Shown one piece after another: positions 4,662 through 12,125 of a stretch of 41,362 nt of DNA. Position numbers and translations under genes: made by a program. This stretch comes from a virus. Location: positions 1 to 41,362 of the IMG/VR virus record IMGVR_UViG_3300048686_000091. One strand, written 5' to 3'. Positions within the stretch are counted from its first letter, which is position 1; every line of letters starts with the position of its first letter. The notes beneath the pieces are model-generated. The model saw only the letters and a program-made list of their open reading frames with translations. It did not search any database and was not told where the DNA came from.

Positions 4662-5080
4662 AGTTAAAGTTTGTTTTAGGTATGCTTGTGACAGCTATCG
4701 GTTTTGTTTTGATGTTGCCGTCTAAACCTAAGGTTGAGGTTGAGGGTTATGTTTCTCCGTTGCGTAGTTTGAATATGGCAGGCGTGACGATAGAGGAACA
4801 CACACCAGAGTCTTATGCACAATCTATGGTTAGTGAGCAGGAGTTTGAGGCATTGTTTGAACTGATAATGTTGGAGTCTAATTGGAAATCTGACGCACAA
4901 AACCCTAAGTCTAGTGCGTATGGTTTAGGTCAGTTACTTGACCAGACTTGGGATTTGGTTGGTATTGAAAAGAGTGACAATTTTAAGATACAACTTATTG
5001 CTACACACAAATATGTTATGGATAGGTATGGGTCGTGGCAGAAAGCTTTAGAGTTTAGGAAACGTAATGGCTACTACTAG
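4655..5080 (+). CDS. Membrane-anchored lytic transglycosylase-like protein, 141 aa
   Basis: GTG 4655 follows a near-perfect ribosome site (GGGAGGAG, 4641-4648) and overlaps the whiB stop, so I prefer it to an upstream TTG at 4625. Residues about 5-21 are hydrophobic (signal or anchor). The C-terminal domain has IMLESNWKSDAQNP with the presumed catalytic Glu at about 74, then SAYGLGQLLDQTW, the SLT/goose-lysozyme-like signature, and ends in ALEFRKRNGYY. It probably cleaves peptidoglycan glycan strands outside the membrane. It is encoded early, far from the M23 endolysin, so a role in entry, wall remodelling or superinfection is possible. Confidence 0.75.
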   Translation: MLELKFVLGMLVTAIGFVLMLPSKPKVEVEGYVSPLRSLNMAGVTIEEHTPESYAQSMVSEQEFEALFELIMLESNWKSDAQNPKSSAYGLGQLLDQTWDLVGIEKSDNFKIQLIATHKYVMDRYGSWQKALEFRKRNGYY

Positions 5081-5540
5081 TATTCTTTTATCTAATGGTA
5101 CTAAACTTTATTTTGGTCGTGGCAAGTTTGATGATTGGTGTATCTATGTTGAGGGACGGGACGGGACGATAGACTATCCGTTAGACTCTTGGTATTTTGA
5201 CGAACTACAAAAACTTGGTGAGCCTGAACATATCTATAATGATTTCTGTTTAATCTATGATGTGACTACTAAAAGGTTTTCACCTATTGTGGCTATGACT
5301 TGTAAAGCTTTAGCTGTTAATCATAAGGATTGGGAATTGTTGGAGTTGATTTATAGTATTCTATATATGGGTATGATTGCTGAGGAGAATAAGGAGAATA
5401 GTATTCTTGGTAAGCGTATTAAGAGGCTTGGTATGTATCAGACTTTGATTGAGAATATGCCTGCCGAGTTGTCTGCTAATTTTAGTCGTGGTATGAAGTG
5501 GAAAGATTTAGATGAGGAGTGTGCTAGACGTGGTTTCTGA
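5067..5540 (+). CDS. Conserved actinophage protein of unknown function, 157 aa
   Basis: The sequence has a strand-rich N-terminus (TKLYFGRGKFDDWCIYVEG), a central helical part and a C-terminal MIAEENKENSILGKRIKRLGMYQ followed by FSRGMKWKDLDEECARRGF. I recall this C-terminal wording from actinobacteriophage proteins without assigned function. It overlaps the preceding gene by 14 bases and the following frame by 11-29 bases depending on the start used there. Confidence 0.7.
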   Translation: MATTSILLSNGTKLYFGRGKFDDWCIYVEGRDGTIDYPLDSWYFDELQKLGEPEHIYNDFCLIYDVTTKRFSPIVAMTCKALAVNHKDWELLELIYSILYMGMIAEENKENSILGKRIKRLGMYQTLIENMPAELSANFSRGMKWKDLDEECARRGF

Positions 5541-6108
5541 TTTGTGGCTTGTTATACCGACAGGCACGAGGACACAATACTTGAAAGATATTTTTAATGA
5601 GTGTGATATTGAACCAAGTAAAAGGGTTCTTGTTAGAACTCAACCTAATTTACCTGATGTGGAGAACGCTATTAATCTGCAATATGAGGGTGAGTTTAAT
5701 ATACAGAAGTGGTGGAATACTGGTATTGATTATGCTCGTGAACGTGGCGCAGAATATGTTGCCGTATTAAATGATGATGTGCAGATTTTATCTAATCCTT
5801 TGCGCCGTATCGCTGAGGTTATGAAAGCTACTGGTGCAATACTTGGTTATCCTTTTCCTTTTATTGGTCACGTTTGTGGATATTGCTGGGTATTAGACCT
5901 TAAGTCTAATGTTAGGCTTGATGAGAATTATGTGTGGTGGTATGGCGATAGAGATTTAGATATGCAGGCACGTAAGAATAATGGTGTTGTTCACGTTCCA
6001 GCTATGGTTAAACATATTCACGGCAACGAATTAACTAGGGATAATCAGGAACTTGTTGAGCAGACTAAGGTTGATGAAAAATATTTTTTTGAGAAATGGA
6101 AATCTTAA
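5512..6108 (+). CDS. GT-A-like glycosyltransferase, 198 aa
   Basis: The product shows an N-terminal strand followed by PTGTR and YLKDIF, then VLNDDV (about residues 85-90) in the place of the GT-A DxD metal site, and VWWYGDRDLDMQARKNNG further on, typical of family 2-like transferases. It would move a sugar from an NDP-sugar. ATG 5512 and GTG 5530 are both possible starts; GAGGAG (5514-5519) is well placed only for GTG 5530. It converges on a minus-strand glycosyltransferase-like gene, and the two stop codons overlap in TTAA (6105-6108). Confidence 0.75.
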   Translation: MRSVLDVVSDLWLVIPTGTRTQYLKDIFNECDIEPSKRVLVRTQPNLPDVENAINLQYEGEFNIQKWWNTGIDYARERGAEYVAVLNDDVQILSNPLRRIAEVMKATGAILGYPFPFIGHVCGYCWVLDLKSNVRLDENYVWWYGDRDLDMQARKNNGVVHVPAMVKHIHGNELTRDNQELVEQTKVDEKYFFEKWKS

Positions 6109-6611
6109 GCCCAAGTACCTTTGTATTTAATAAGGTATTCATTTTCTAGCACAAGGTTTATTCTGCCGTGTCTTTCTTCTGTACCATTAGCGTTATGGTC
6201 TGAGAATTGTGGGAACATTGTGGGAAATGATTCATAGTTTTTGTATTCATTATGCCATTCAACTTCCCAACGTATTGAATCTTCTTTAGTTGAAGCTCTT
6301 GGTATTGTTATTTTGTCTAATGTTTTACGTGAATAGATACCCATATACATTCCGAATTGTACTGGGCAGTTAGATAATGCTACTGATGTTTGTAAGTCCC
6401 AGCCGTCTTGTAGAAACTTTGGGTCTTTAATTATTACAGAGTCTTGTAGGAACCACCATCTGTCCCAGTTTGTGTTCTCGTATGCCCATTTGATTTTACC
6501 TAATTCAAATCCGTAATCTGAACGTATTGTTACTGGTATTGTTTTGAATGATTTTAAACAATCAGTTAGCCAGTGTTCTCGTTCTGGTGATGTTGCTATA
6601 AGTATGTTCAT
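6105..6611 (-). CDS. Glycosyltransferase-like protein, 168 aa
   Basis: The N-terminus NILIATSPEREHWLTDCLKSF, then SDYGFELGKIKWAYE and WWFLQDSVII, resembles a small phage GT-A-like class in which the QDS replaces a DxD. The C-terminus has EERHGRINLVLENEYLIKYKGTW. It overlaps the cytidylyltransferase gene by four bases and closes the minus-strand operon. The absence of a clear DxD makes activity uncertain; the substrate is unknown. Confidence 0.6.
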   Translation of the reverse strand: MNILIATSPEREHWLTDCLKSFKTIPVTIRSDYGFELGKIKWAYENTNWDRWWFLQDSVIIKDPKFLQDGWDLQTSVALSNCPVQFGMYMGIYSRKTLDKITIPRASTKEDSIRWEVEWHNEYKNYESFPTMFPQFSDHNANGTEERHGRINLVLENEYLIKYKGTWA

Positions 6612-7021
6612 ATTCTTGTTTTAATTTGTGTGCTTGATATTCCTTGTGTATATGGTATGTAAATTAAACTTATTCCATTTACATCTAACCAGTCTTGGTT
6701 AAACATCATTTGTTTATAGTAATCTTTACGCGCCCAGTCACTACCTATAGCAATAATATCTGGTTTAGTTCTAAGTATTGATGGTTTAGAATCTGTACCA
6801 CCACTATTCCATATCACTTCGTCAACATATTTACAAGACTTCATCACAAGGTATCGTTCTTGGTCATTACATACAGGAGGTTTACCTTTGTATTGTTCTA
6901 TGAAATCGTCTGTGTTTAATGCTACTGTTACTTTACCTAGTTGGCTGCATTTTTTTAAAAATAGTGCGTGTCCTGCGTGAAATAAATCAAATGTTCCACC
7001 AGTGTATATTCTTAATTCCAA
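6608..7021 (-). CDS. Cytidylyltransferase, TagD-like, 137 aa
   Basis: Residues 9-18 are GTFDLFHAGH, the nucleotidyltransferase signature with the HxGH that binds the nucleotide. The C-terminus ISSTQIKTRI matches the second signature. Length fits glycerol-3-phosphate cytidylyltransferase (TagD), which makes CDP-glycerol from CTP. RfaE- or ethanolamine-type substrates cannot be excluded. Flanking glycosyltransferase genes suggest a small sugar or polyol module. It overlaps the sigma-like gene by ten bases. Confidence 0.85.
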   Translation of the reverse strand: MELRIYTGGTFDLFHAGHALFLKKCSQLGKVTVALNTDDFIEQYKGKPPVCNDQERYLVMKSCKYVDEVIWNSGGTDSKPSILRTKPDIIAIGSDWARKDYYKQMMFNQDWLDVNGISLIYIPYTQGISSTQIKTRI

Positions 7022-7638
7022 GGTGATTCGCCACCAAGATGTTTACTAATTTGTTTAATAGCTGTGTTTATTTTACGGCTTATAGTTGATTTGTCTACGT
7101 TAAAGTATACACCTATTTGTTCTAATGTTTCTTGGTCTTCATAATGTAAACGTATCATTGTGTATACATCTATCTGTAAATGTTTTAACGCTTCACGTAT
7201 ATCATATATTGATACTATGAATGAGCCTGCTGTTGCTGGGTCTCCACCACCACCAGAAACATATTCAGAATTTGGGTCTTTAGTTATCACATCATCACTG
7301 AAAGCAAGTGGTAGTAGTTCTTCTACTAATCCTGGTGAATAGAATGCTTCATCATATACAGAGTAGCCTAATTTTTTTGCTTTCTCTTTACTGCAATATC
7401 TTTCTGCCATACGATTAAATGTTCTGGCTAATTTTTTTATTCCCATTTTGTATTCTTGTTTTGTTAATTCTGGTGATAACCATTCATATATTTTGTCTTG
7501 ACGTTTCAATGACCACTCTAGTAGTTCTTGTTTAACATCATCTACTTCTGCGTATCCTTTGTAGTTACGTGTTATTGTGTAGGCTACGGTTGTTGCTACT
7601 TCTGCTACGTCTGTTATCCATTTGTCTTCTTCTACCAT
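7012..7638 (-). CDS. Sigma-70-like factor, 208 aa
   Basis: The N-terminal part has AEVDDVKQELLEW, like sigma region 2 (EDLxQE). The C-terminal part has a helix-turn-helix, QETLEQIGVYFNVDKSTISRKINTAIKQI (about residues 169-197), like region 4. A Gly-rich linker (SGGGG) separates them. It resembles phage and ECF sigma factors and may direct host RNA polymerase to late promoters. Gene position after the replication genes fits a middle-to-late switch. Direct DNA-binding without polymerase is an alternative. Confidence 0.7.
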   Translation of the reverse strand: MVEEDKWITDVAEVATTVAYTITRNYKGYAEVDDVKQELLEWSLKRQDKIYEWLSPELTKQEYKMGIKKLARTFNRMAERYCSKEKAKKLGYSVYDEAFYSPGLVEELLPLAFSDDVITKDPNSEYVSGGGGDPATAGSFIVSIYDIREALKHLQIDVYTMIRLHYEDQETLEQIGVYFNVDKSTISRKINTAIKQISKHLGGESPWN

Positions 7639-8387
7639 TTGTATTCTTTACCTTCTACAACGAATGAGTTGTTTATCATTGGTACTGGTATTGGTGTTAC
7701 TTTGCCACGGTTAATGTAGAGTAAACCGAACCCGCTTTGCCAGTTCGCCGAACCACCCTTGAGGTAAGTAGCTTGTTTTAAATCCATTATGTTTCCAACT
7801 TCAAAACCATATAAACTTGATGTGTATTTACCATTGAATGATGTATTAGTGTGTATTAATCCTTGTTTATGTGTGTGTCCACAAACTACTGACATACCAA
7901 TCTTTTTTGCTAATGCCATTGCTGTGCCAGCTGCGTAACGTGAGGTTGAACCTTCATCGCCGTGTCCCATAACCCAACCAGGAGCAAACTCCCATAGTTT
8001 ATTATGGTATGTGATACCTAAATCACGATAGCCTAATAGTTTTTCATATTTTAAATCTCTAAGTGTTGCTAGTGCTGGCGCATCACGTTCAATATATCTT
8101 TGTATTCTATCGCCGTGGTTTGAACGCATAAGATGAAAATCACGGTCACCTATTGCGTTACGAAACTTACCCATAATAGAAGTAGTTTCATCTAAATCTC
8201 TTTGAAGGTTTGAATGTTCTGCAACATATCCTTTAGACCAACGAGCAGGTGCTAAACAATCTGCCTCATCACCTACACAAAAAAGTTCATCTGGTTGGTA
8301 GTCTTTAACAAATTTTATTACTGCTTTAATTGCTGGCTTGTTATGCAAGGGGATTTGCATATCTGATAGCACTACTATGCGTTTCAT
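7632..8387 (-). CDS. Calcineurin-like metallophosphoesterase, 251 aa
   Basis: Motifs occur in order: SDMQ (residues 8-11), GDEAD (39-43), SNHGDR (89-94), GHGD (141-144) and CGHTH (169-173). These form the two-metal site of the family. The usual first-motif His (DxH) is Gln here. Members hydrolyse phosphomono- or diesters, including DNA or nucleotides; phage copies are common in replication regions. It overlaps both neighbours by 4-7 bases. Confidence 0.85.
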   Translation of the reverse strand: MKRIVVLSDMQIPLHNKPAIKAVIKFVKDYQPDELFCVGDEADCLAPARWSKGYVAEHSNLQRDLDETTSIMGKFRNAIGDRDFHLMRSNHGDRIQRYIERDAPALATLRDLKYEKLLGYRDLGITYHNKLWEFAPGWVMGHGDEGSTSRYAAGTAMALAKKIGMSVVCGHTHKQGLIHTNTSFNGKYTSSLYGFEVGNIMDLKQATYLKGGSANWQSGFGLLYINRGKVTPIPVPMINNSFVVEGKEYKW

Positions 8388-8779
8388 TTAGTTTCCTTAA
8401 CTGCATTGGCTAGTGCTATCACTTTGATAGCAATAAAGTTTGTATATGCAATAGTGTCTGCAAGTTCAGCAAGAAGTTCATCAACAGTTTCAGTAGTAGA
8501 AAAAGTTTCAAATAATTGTCCAGTAGATTTCATATATTGGTCTGCACCTACACCACGTATACGACTAACAACATAATCATTGAAGGATTCCATAAAAGAT
8601 GTTAAGTCTTGTAATGCTATGCCGCTTCCGTGGTCTTTGACTGCGGGATGGTCGTAGAAGAAACGCGTGGGAGCCTTACGGTTATTGTTTCCGTTGCCCT
8701 GTCCTGTGCTACTATTTTGAACCCCTGGTTCATTAGCATTATTAATATCTCTTCCCATTCCTTCTGAGTTATCATTCAT
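8384..8779 (-). CDS. Hypothetical helical protein, 131 aa
   Basis: I place the start at ATG 8779, within the stop of the upstream gene and behind GGAGGAAGAGG. Residues 1-40 are Asn/Ser/Gly rich and probably disordered. The rest is helical, with ESFNDYVVSRIRGVGADQY and VDELLAELADTIAYTNFIAI. The ELAD motif recalls MazG/PRA-PH nucleotide pyrophosphohydrolases, but the full set of metal ligands is not seen, so I leave it unnamed. Confidence 0.7.
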   Translation of the reverse strand: MNDNSEGMGRDINNANEPGVQNSSTGQGNGNNNRKAPTRFFYDHPAVKDHGSGIALQDLTSFMESFNDYVVSRIRGVGADQYMKSTGQLFETFSTTETVDELLAELADTIAYTNFIAIKVIALANAVKETK

Positions 8780-8984
8780 CCTCTTCCTCCTCTTCATATA
8801 AATCATCTGGTCTATGTTCGCCATCATATTTATAATTACCTGTTTCATCATCTTCAACATAAATATGTACAGTGATTTGTTTATCTAACCCTATCATATC
8901 TATATGTATTTCGTCAGTTAAATCTTCTTCATCTAGTGGTATAACTGTTCCGTCTAATGGTCCTCCAACAAATTCTCTTCTCAT
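8772..8984 (-). CDS. GGPLDG-type phage protein, 70 aa
   Basis: The N-terminus RREFVGGPLDG is a hallmark of a small conserved phage protein of unknown function. Strands follow (ITVHIYV; GNYKYDG) and the end is extremely acidic (YEEEEEDE). The acid tail is encoded by the same bases that form the ribosome site of the next gene. It overlaps the Ntn-hydrolase gene by four bases. Confidence 0.75.
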   Translation of the reverse strand: MRREFVGGPLDGTVIPLDEEDLTDEIHIDMIGLDKQITVHIYVEDDETGNYKYDGEHRPDDLYEEEEEDE

Positions 8985-9514
8985 CTTGACTGCTTTATAT
9001 GTACAAAAGGTGGTGCTGTGAACACATTATTTTTGGCAGCTATCTGCATTGCTTTACGCCAGTTTGCACCATTCTGTAAAGCACCTATAGCATAGGCTGC
9101 TCCAGAACCTATGCCATAAATGTTGTCATCTCTAAGAAGAACAGAGAGAGTCTCATCTATTTCAAATATTCTTCCACCAAGTGCTATAAGGAATATGAAG
9201 TCTGGTTCATCTGATTCTTTATCAGGAGTGTAACCGTTTACTGCTAAACAATGTCTCATACTTGGTACAACTTCTGCAATCATAAAATGGTATAGGTCTT
9301 TGTATGCGGCAGGTGTTGGTGTTGGTGGTTTCCAAATGTGTTGAATGATGTCGCAAGGTTGTGTTGTTCCTGCTCCTGCTATTAAATATTTGCCACGTTT
9401 AGTAATCTTTTGCATATTAGGATGTGAATATGTTCTTCCACCATCATCTGTTACACGTGAGTCTGCTACAAGTAGACAAGAATCTTTTGCTTGTAGTCCT
9501 ATAATGGTTGTCAT
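8981..9514 (-). CDS. Proteasome/HslV-like Ntn hydrolase, 177 aa
   Basis: The start is ATG 9514, in an ATGA overlap, giving MTTIIGLQAKDSCLLVADSRVT. After removal of Met, Thr1 would be the nucleophile; Asp17 (VADSR) and a Lys at 35 (NMQKI; Lys33 in HslV or beta subunits) complete the expected catalytic set, and the IAGAGT and GIGSGAAYAIGAL stretches match the beta-subunit fold. It would form a threonine protease, perhaps a ring, or act as a peptidase alone. Targets are unknown. No ATPase partner gene is seen nearby. Confidence 0.8.
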   Translation of the reverse strand: MTTIIGLQAKDSCLLVADSRVTDDGGRTYSHPNMQKITKRGKYLIAGAGTTQPCDIIQHIWKPPTPTPAAYKDLYHFMIAEVVPSMRHCLAVNGYTPDKESDEPDFIFLIALGGRIFEIDETLSVLLRDDNIYGIGSGAAYAIGALQNGANWRKAMQIAAKNNVFTAPPFVHIKQSR

Positions 9515-9681
9515 TTGTCTAAGTACTCCACATCTATACCACATTTACAGCACATATCATCTATATAATTGTTGTGCCATTTGTGTTCACAATCATCAAC
9601 ACCTATAGTTATGATGTCGTTATAATATTCTGCTCGTCCTACTATGTCTTTTTCAAATACGCATTGTTTACATTGTTTCAT
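9511..9681 (-). CDS. Zinc-binding small protein, 56 aa
   Basis: I start at ATG 9681 (MKQCKQCVFEKD) rather than at upstream Met codons that lie deep in the preceding gene. The product has CxxC near the start, CEHKWHNNYID in the middle and CCKCG near the end, suggesting one or two zinc sites. It overlaps the preceding gene by 14 bases and the following by four. No family recognised. Confidence 0.65.
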   Translation of the reverse strand: MKQCKQCVFEKDIVGRAEYYNDIITIGVDDCEHKWHNNYIDDMCCKCGIDVEYLDK

Positions 9682-9901
9682 TTTTACCTCTTTCAATAAA
9701 TCTTTCATCATCGTCAGAAGTACATCCATATATATTATTTGCACAAACATATACAGGTTTATCGTAAGCAACAGATATAACTATTTTTAAAGTATTAAAA
9801 AACCAAGGGGCATAACAAATACAACAATAAGCATTTAAATTAAACTTATCCCAAGTTATATTATCTATCTTATCCCAGTATTCTTCTTTAGTTACTATCA
9901 T
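9668..9901 (-). CDS. Cys-rich hypothetical protein, 77 aa
   Basis: The central YCCICYAPWFF and VCANNIYGC provide a CxxC and a spaced Cys pair, possibly a zinc ribbon. The N-terminus KEEYWDKIDNITWDKF is helical. Start overlaps the primase stop (ATGA). Not recognised. Its position between primase and an Ntn hydrolase gives no further clue. Confidence 0.65.
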   Translation of the reverse strand: MIVTKEEYWDKIDNITWDKFNLNAYCCICYAPWFFNTLKIVISVAYDKPVYVCANNIYGCTSDDDERFIERGKNETM

Positions 9902-10530
9902 TTGATTTTTTCCTTAAACCAATCAGCACCCTCACGAAGAAACACATCATTAACATCCTTATTCTCAGGCAAATTAACAACAACAGCATTATTTAAATCT
10001 TCTTTAATACGTTTAGCTAATTCCATACCAGGATTACGTCCATCTTCTTTAACATCATTATCAGCAAACACAAAAATTCTTTTATAACCCTCAAACATTA
10101 TAGGAAAATGTTCTTTCCACTGTGTTACACCAGCTACACCTACAGCAGGTATACCACATAGCCCTGACAAAACCATAGTATCTACTTCACCTTCACAAAT
10201 ACACATTGTGTCTGTATCTATAATTAAATCTTTAACATTAAACATCCCAATTTTTTGCCCAGTAGGCCAAATATATTTAGGTTGACCACCATCAATCTTA
10301 CGAAACTTTATACCAACAACACCAGTAGGAGTAATATATGGAATACTTAAACAACCTTCAGCGTGTTCGTGTCCTGGTGCAGGATTATTAACTGTACCTA
10401 GCAGGAATGTAACGGCCACTTCTTTGCTTATTCCCCTTGACCTGAGGTAAGAGACTGTCTCTGCGTTTATGGTTTCGTGATATTTTGCTGCGGTTTCCGT
10501 TAGTAATTGTTTCTGCTCTGCTGATAGCAT
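9898..10530 (-). CDS. DNA primase TOPRIM subunit, 210 aa
   Basis: The product starts with a helical region containing SYLRSRGIS (DnaG-like), then IPYITPTGVVGIKFR, the TOPRIM Glu in CEGEVDTMVL (E113) and FADNDVKEDGRNPGMELA (D157, D159). These are the core catalytic motifs of DnaG primases. The zinc finger is on the separate upstream gene, which overlaps by 143 bases. GGAAGGAG about 12 bases before ATG 10530 suggests separate translation. It makes RNA primers with the DnaB-like ATPase encoded upstream. Confidence 0.85.
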   Translation of the reverse strand: MLSAEQKQLLTETAAKYHETINAETVSYLRSRGISKEVAVTFLLGTVNNPAPGHEHAEGCLSIPYITPTGVVGIKFRKIDGGQPKYIWPTGQKIGMFNVKDLIIDTDTMCICEGEVDTMVLSGLCGIPAVGVAGVTQWKEHFPIMFEGYKRIFVFADNDVKEDGRNPGMELAKRIKEDLNNAVVVNLPENKDVNDVFLREGADWFKEKIK

Positions 10531-10792
10531 TTTTAAAATTCACTCCTTCCTTTTTCATTATCAGTTCATAAACATCTCCATAGATGTCACATACGAAACA
10601 GCTATAGATTTGTTCCCGCAAGTTTATGGTTGCTGATGCTGTTGCATCATCGTGGATTACACATTTAAGTGGACTCCACGAGGAACCGTTACGTATCTTT
10701 CCACCGTAGTATATGACTACGTTTTCAAGGTCGTGTTTATTTTGGTCTATACTGCTCACTCCATTGTTTAAGTGTTTGTATAACCCAGCCAT
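10388..10792 (-). CDS. DNA primase CHC2-type zinc-finger subunit, 134 aa
   Basis: VIYYGGKIRNGSSWSPLKC is followed by C44-H47 and C65-C68 (CVIHDDATASATINL; SCFVCDIYGDV), the CHC2 fold that recognises template in DnaG-type primases. The last 47 residues overlap the TOPRIM gene and are basic and low in pattern, so the conserved part ends at about residue 95. ATG 10792 overlaps the upstream nuclease by 56 bases; GTG 10759 is an alternative start. Confidence 0.8.
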   Translation of the reverse strand: MAGLYKHLNNGVSSIDQNKHDLENVVIYYGGKIRNGSSWSPLKCVIHDDATASATINLREQIYSCFVCDIYGDVYELIMKKEGVNFKNAISRAETITNGNRSKISRNHKRRDSLLPQVKGNKQRSGRYIPARYS

Positions 10793-11093
10793 CTTCTATT
10801 TTTCCGTTACGTTTTTTTACAAGAACATAACCGATTGGTCCTACTTTTAAATCTCTTGCTTCAGCATAGTTTAATACTTCTGCTTCTAATTCGCGCCAGA
10901 ATTGTGGTAGGTCTAGTTTCTTTGTAGCTTTACATTCAAACAAATATGGCATACCTGCAACATAAACTACAAGGTCACCTTCATCTTTTGAACCTGCAAG
11001 ACGTAGACGTTCAGCATTATATCCTTTACCACGAAACCATTTCATTACATCTGTTTCAAACTTTGAACCTTTACGTTTATTCTTCGCTGACAT
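10737..11093 (-). CDS. PD-(D/E)XK nuclease, Holliday-junction-resolvase-like, 118 aa
   Basis: The start is taken as ATG 11093, just inside the upstream gene. KGSKFETDVMKWFRGKGYNAERLRLAGSKDEGDL then FECKA gives E13, D40 and E53-x-K55, the PD-(D/E)XK catalytic set in the spacing of Hjc-type or related phage resolvases. It probably resolves recombination or replication intermediates. Other VRR-like or repair nucleases of the superfamily cannot be excluded. Confidence 0.8.
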   Translation of the reverse strand: MSAKNKRKGSKFETDVMKWFRGKGYNAERLRLAGSKDEGDLVVYVAGMPYLFECKATKKLDLPQFWRELEAEVLNYAEARDLKVGPIGYVLVKKRNGKIEDGWVIQTLKQWSEQYRPK

Positions 11094-11262
11094 TGCCTGC
11101 TCTTTTCTTTGCACGTATTGCTAGTTTTGCAGGAGAATATCCACCAATAGTTCTACCAGTTTTACGTGGTTTTCTTGGATTTTTTTTTCTTGCTTTACCA
11201 TTAGGTCTGTCATTAATACTTGCTTTAACTGGTGCTGGTTTTAATCCTTTACCTTTACCCAT
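11077..11262 (-). CDS. Very basic small protein, 61 aa
   Basis: About a third of residues are Lys or Arg (KARKKNPRKPRKTGR), with Gly and Pro but almost no hydrophobic core, so it is probably disordered and binds nucleic acid. It overlaps the ATPase and nuclease genes by 8 and 17 bases. No family recognised. Confidence 0.6.
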   Translation of the reverse strand: MGKGKGLKPAPVKASINDRPNGKARKKNPRKPRKTGRTIGGYSPAKLAIRAKKRAGNVSEE

Positions 11263-12082
11263 TTATTACTCCACTTAAACGTAACGCTTGTTGCATTAAA
11301 TCCTCATCCTTTAAACTCATTCTTGCCGCATCAACTTTTAACGCAACCCACTTATCACCCATTGCTGAATGTTTAGCAAACCTATTTTTAACACAAGCAA
11401 TCCTAAATTCTGAATACTCTGGTTCCATAGCAACAGTTAATATCATTTCAGGAAGTTGAGAAACTTTACCTTGAATAGCACGTCTTGATGGCGGACGTGT
11501 TGGTTCACCTTCAGCTTCAGAAGTGTGATGTAATATAAATATTGCTGAATCAGTTTCACGTGCAATATGGTGACAGGCTTTCATAATGTCACGCATACCA
11601 GTCCACTCATTATCGTGTAAAGCAGACACGTTCATAAGGTTATCTATAATTATTAAATGTGGCCATTCACCATACTTTTCACCATACGCTTTAACCATCA
11701 AATCAACATCATCCAATGTTGGGCTTGGGTCAAATGAAAATTCTATATGTCTAAGTGATGCAAGTTCTTTAGTATAAAAATCTATACCATCATTTTTAAA
11801 TGAGTCTTCTATTGTTGTAGATAAATGTCCTGTAATTATTGCTGCTGCGCGAATAGATGTCGTATAAGCATCAGTATCTGCAGAAATATAAAGTGTTGGA
11901 ATGGTTGCTTTAACAGCGTAAAATAATCCCAGTAAAGATTTACCAGAGTTTGGTTGCCCAGCTATCATTGTTACTTGGCCGCGTCTGAAACGTATGCCTT
12001 CTTTTTTTAGTGATGGAAATAAATCAGGAAGTAGTTGTGGTTCATTTAAATGTTGCACTGCTGCTTGTTTAATTGTTAACAC
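11255..12082 (-). CDS. DnaB/RecA-like replicative ATPase, 275 aa
   Basis: Walker A is AGQPNSGKS (residues 41-49) and Walker B is LIIIDN (143-148). LHHTSEAEGE and the AIQGKVSQLPEMILTV stretch fit the KaiC/DnaB/RepA helicase core; no N-terminal DnaB domain is present, so it resembles the short RepA or actinophage DnaB-like type. It would unwind DNA at the fork with the split primase. GTG start with GGAG five bases upstream. Confidence 0.85.
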   Translation of the reverse strand: MLTIKQAAVQHLNEPQLLPDLFPSLKKEGIRFRRGQVTMIAGQPNSGKSLLGLFYAVKATIPTLYISADTDAYTTSIRAAAIITGHLSTTIEDSFKNDGIDFYTKELASLRHIEFSFDPSPTLDDVDLMVKAYGEKYGEWPHLIIIDNLMNVSALHDNEWTGMRDIMKACHHIARETDSAIFILHHTSEAEGEPTRPPSRRAIQGKVSQLPEMILTVAMEPEYSEFRIACVKNRFAKHSAMGDKWVALKVDAARMSLKDEDLMQQALRLSGVING

Positions 12083-12125
12083 AACTACTCCTAACTAGTA
12101 AGGTATCCTATTATTTAATTTTGTT

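Noticed and set aside
5153-5168. GGGACGGGACGGGACG run resembling the start-associated sequences
   Set aside because: It lies well inside a conserved coding region (encoding GRDGT) with no start codon or inverted repeat next to it.
10500-10545. Programmed -1 frameshift joining the primase halves
   Set aside because: The TTTTAAAAAT stretch does not form a standard X-XXY-YYZ heptamer in the zinc-finger frame, and the downstream gene has its own GGAAGGAG ribosome site.
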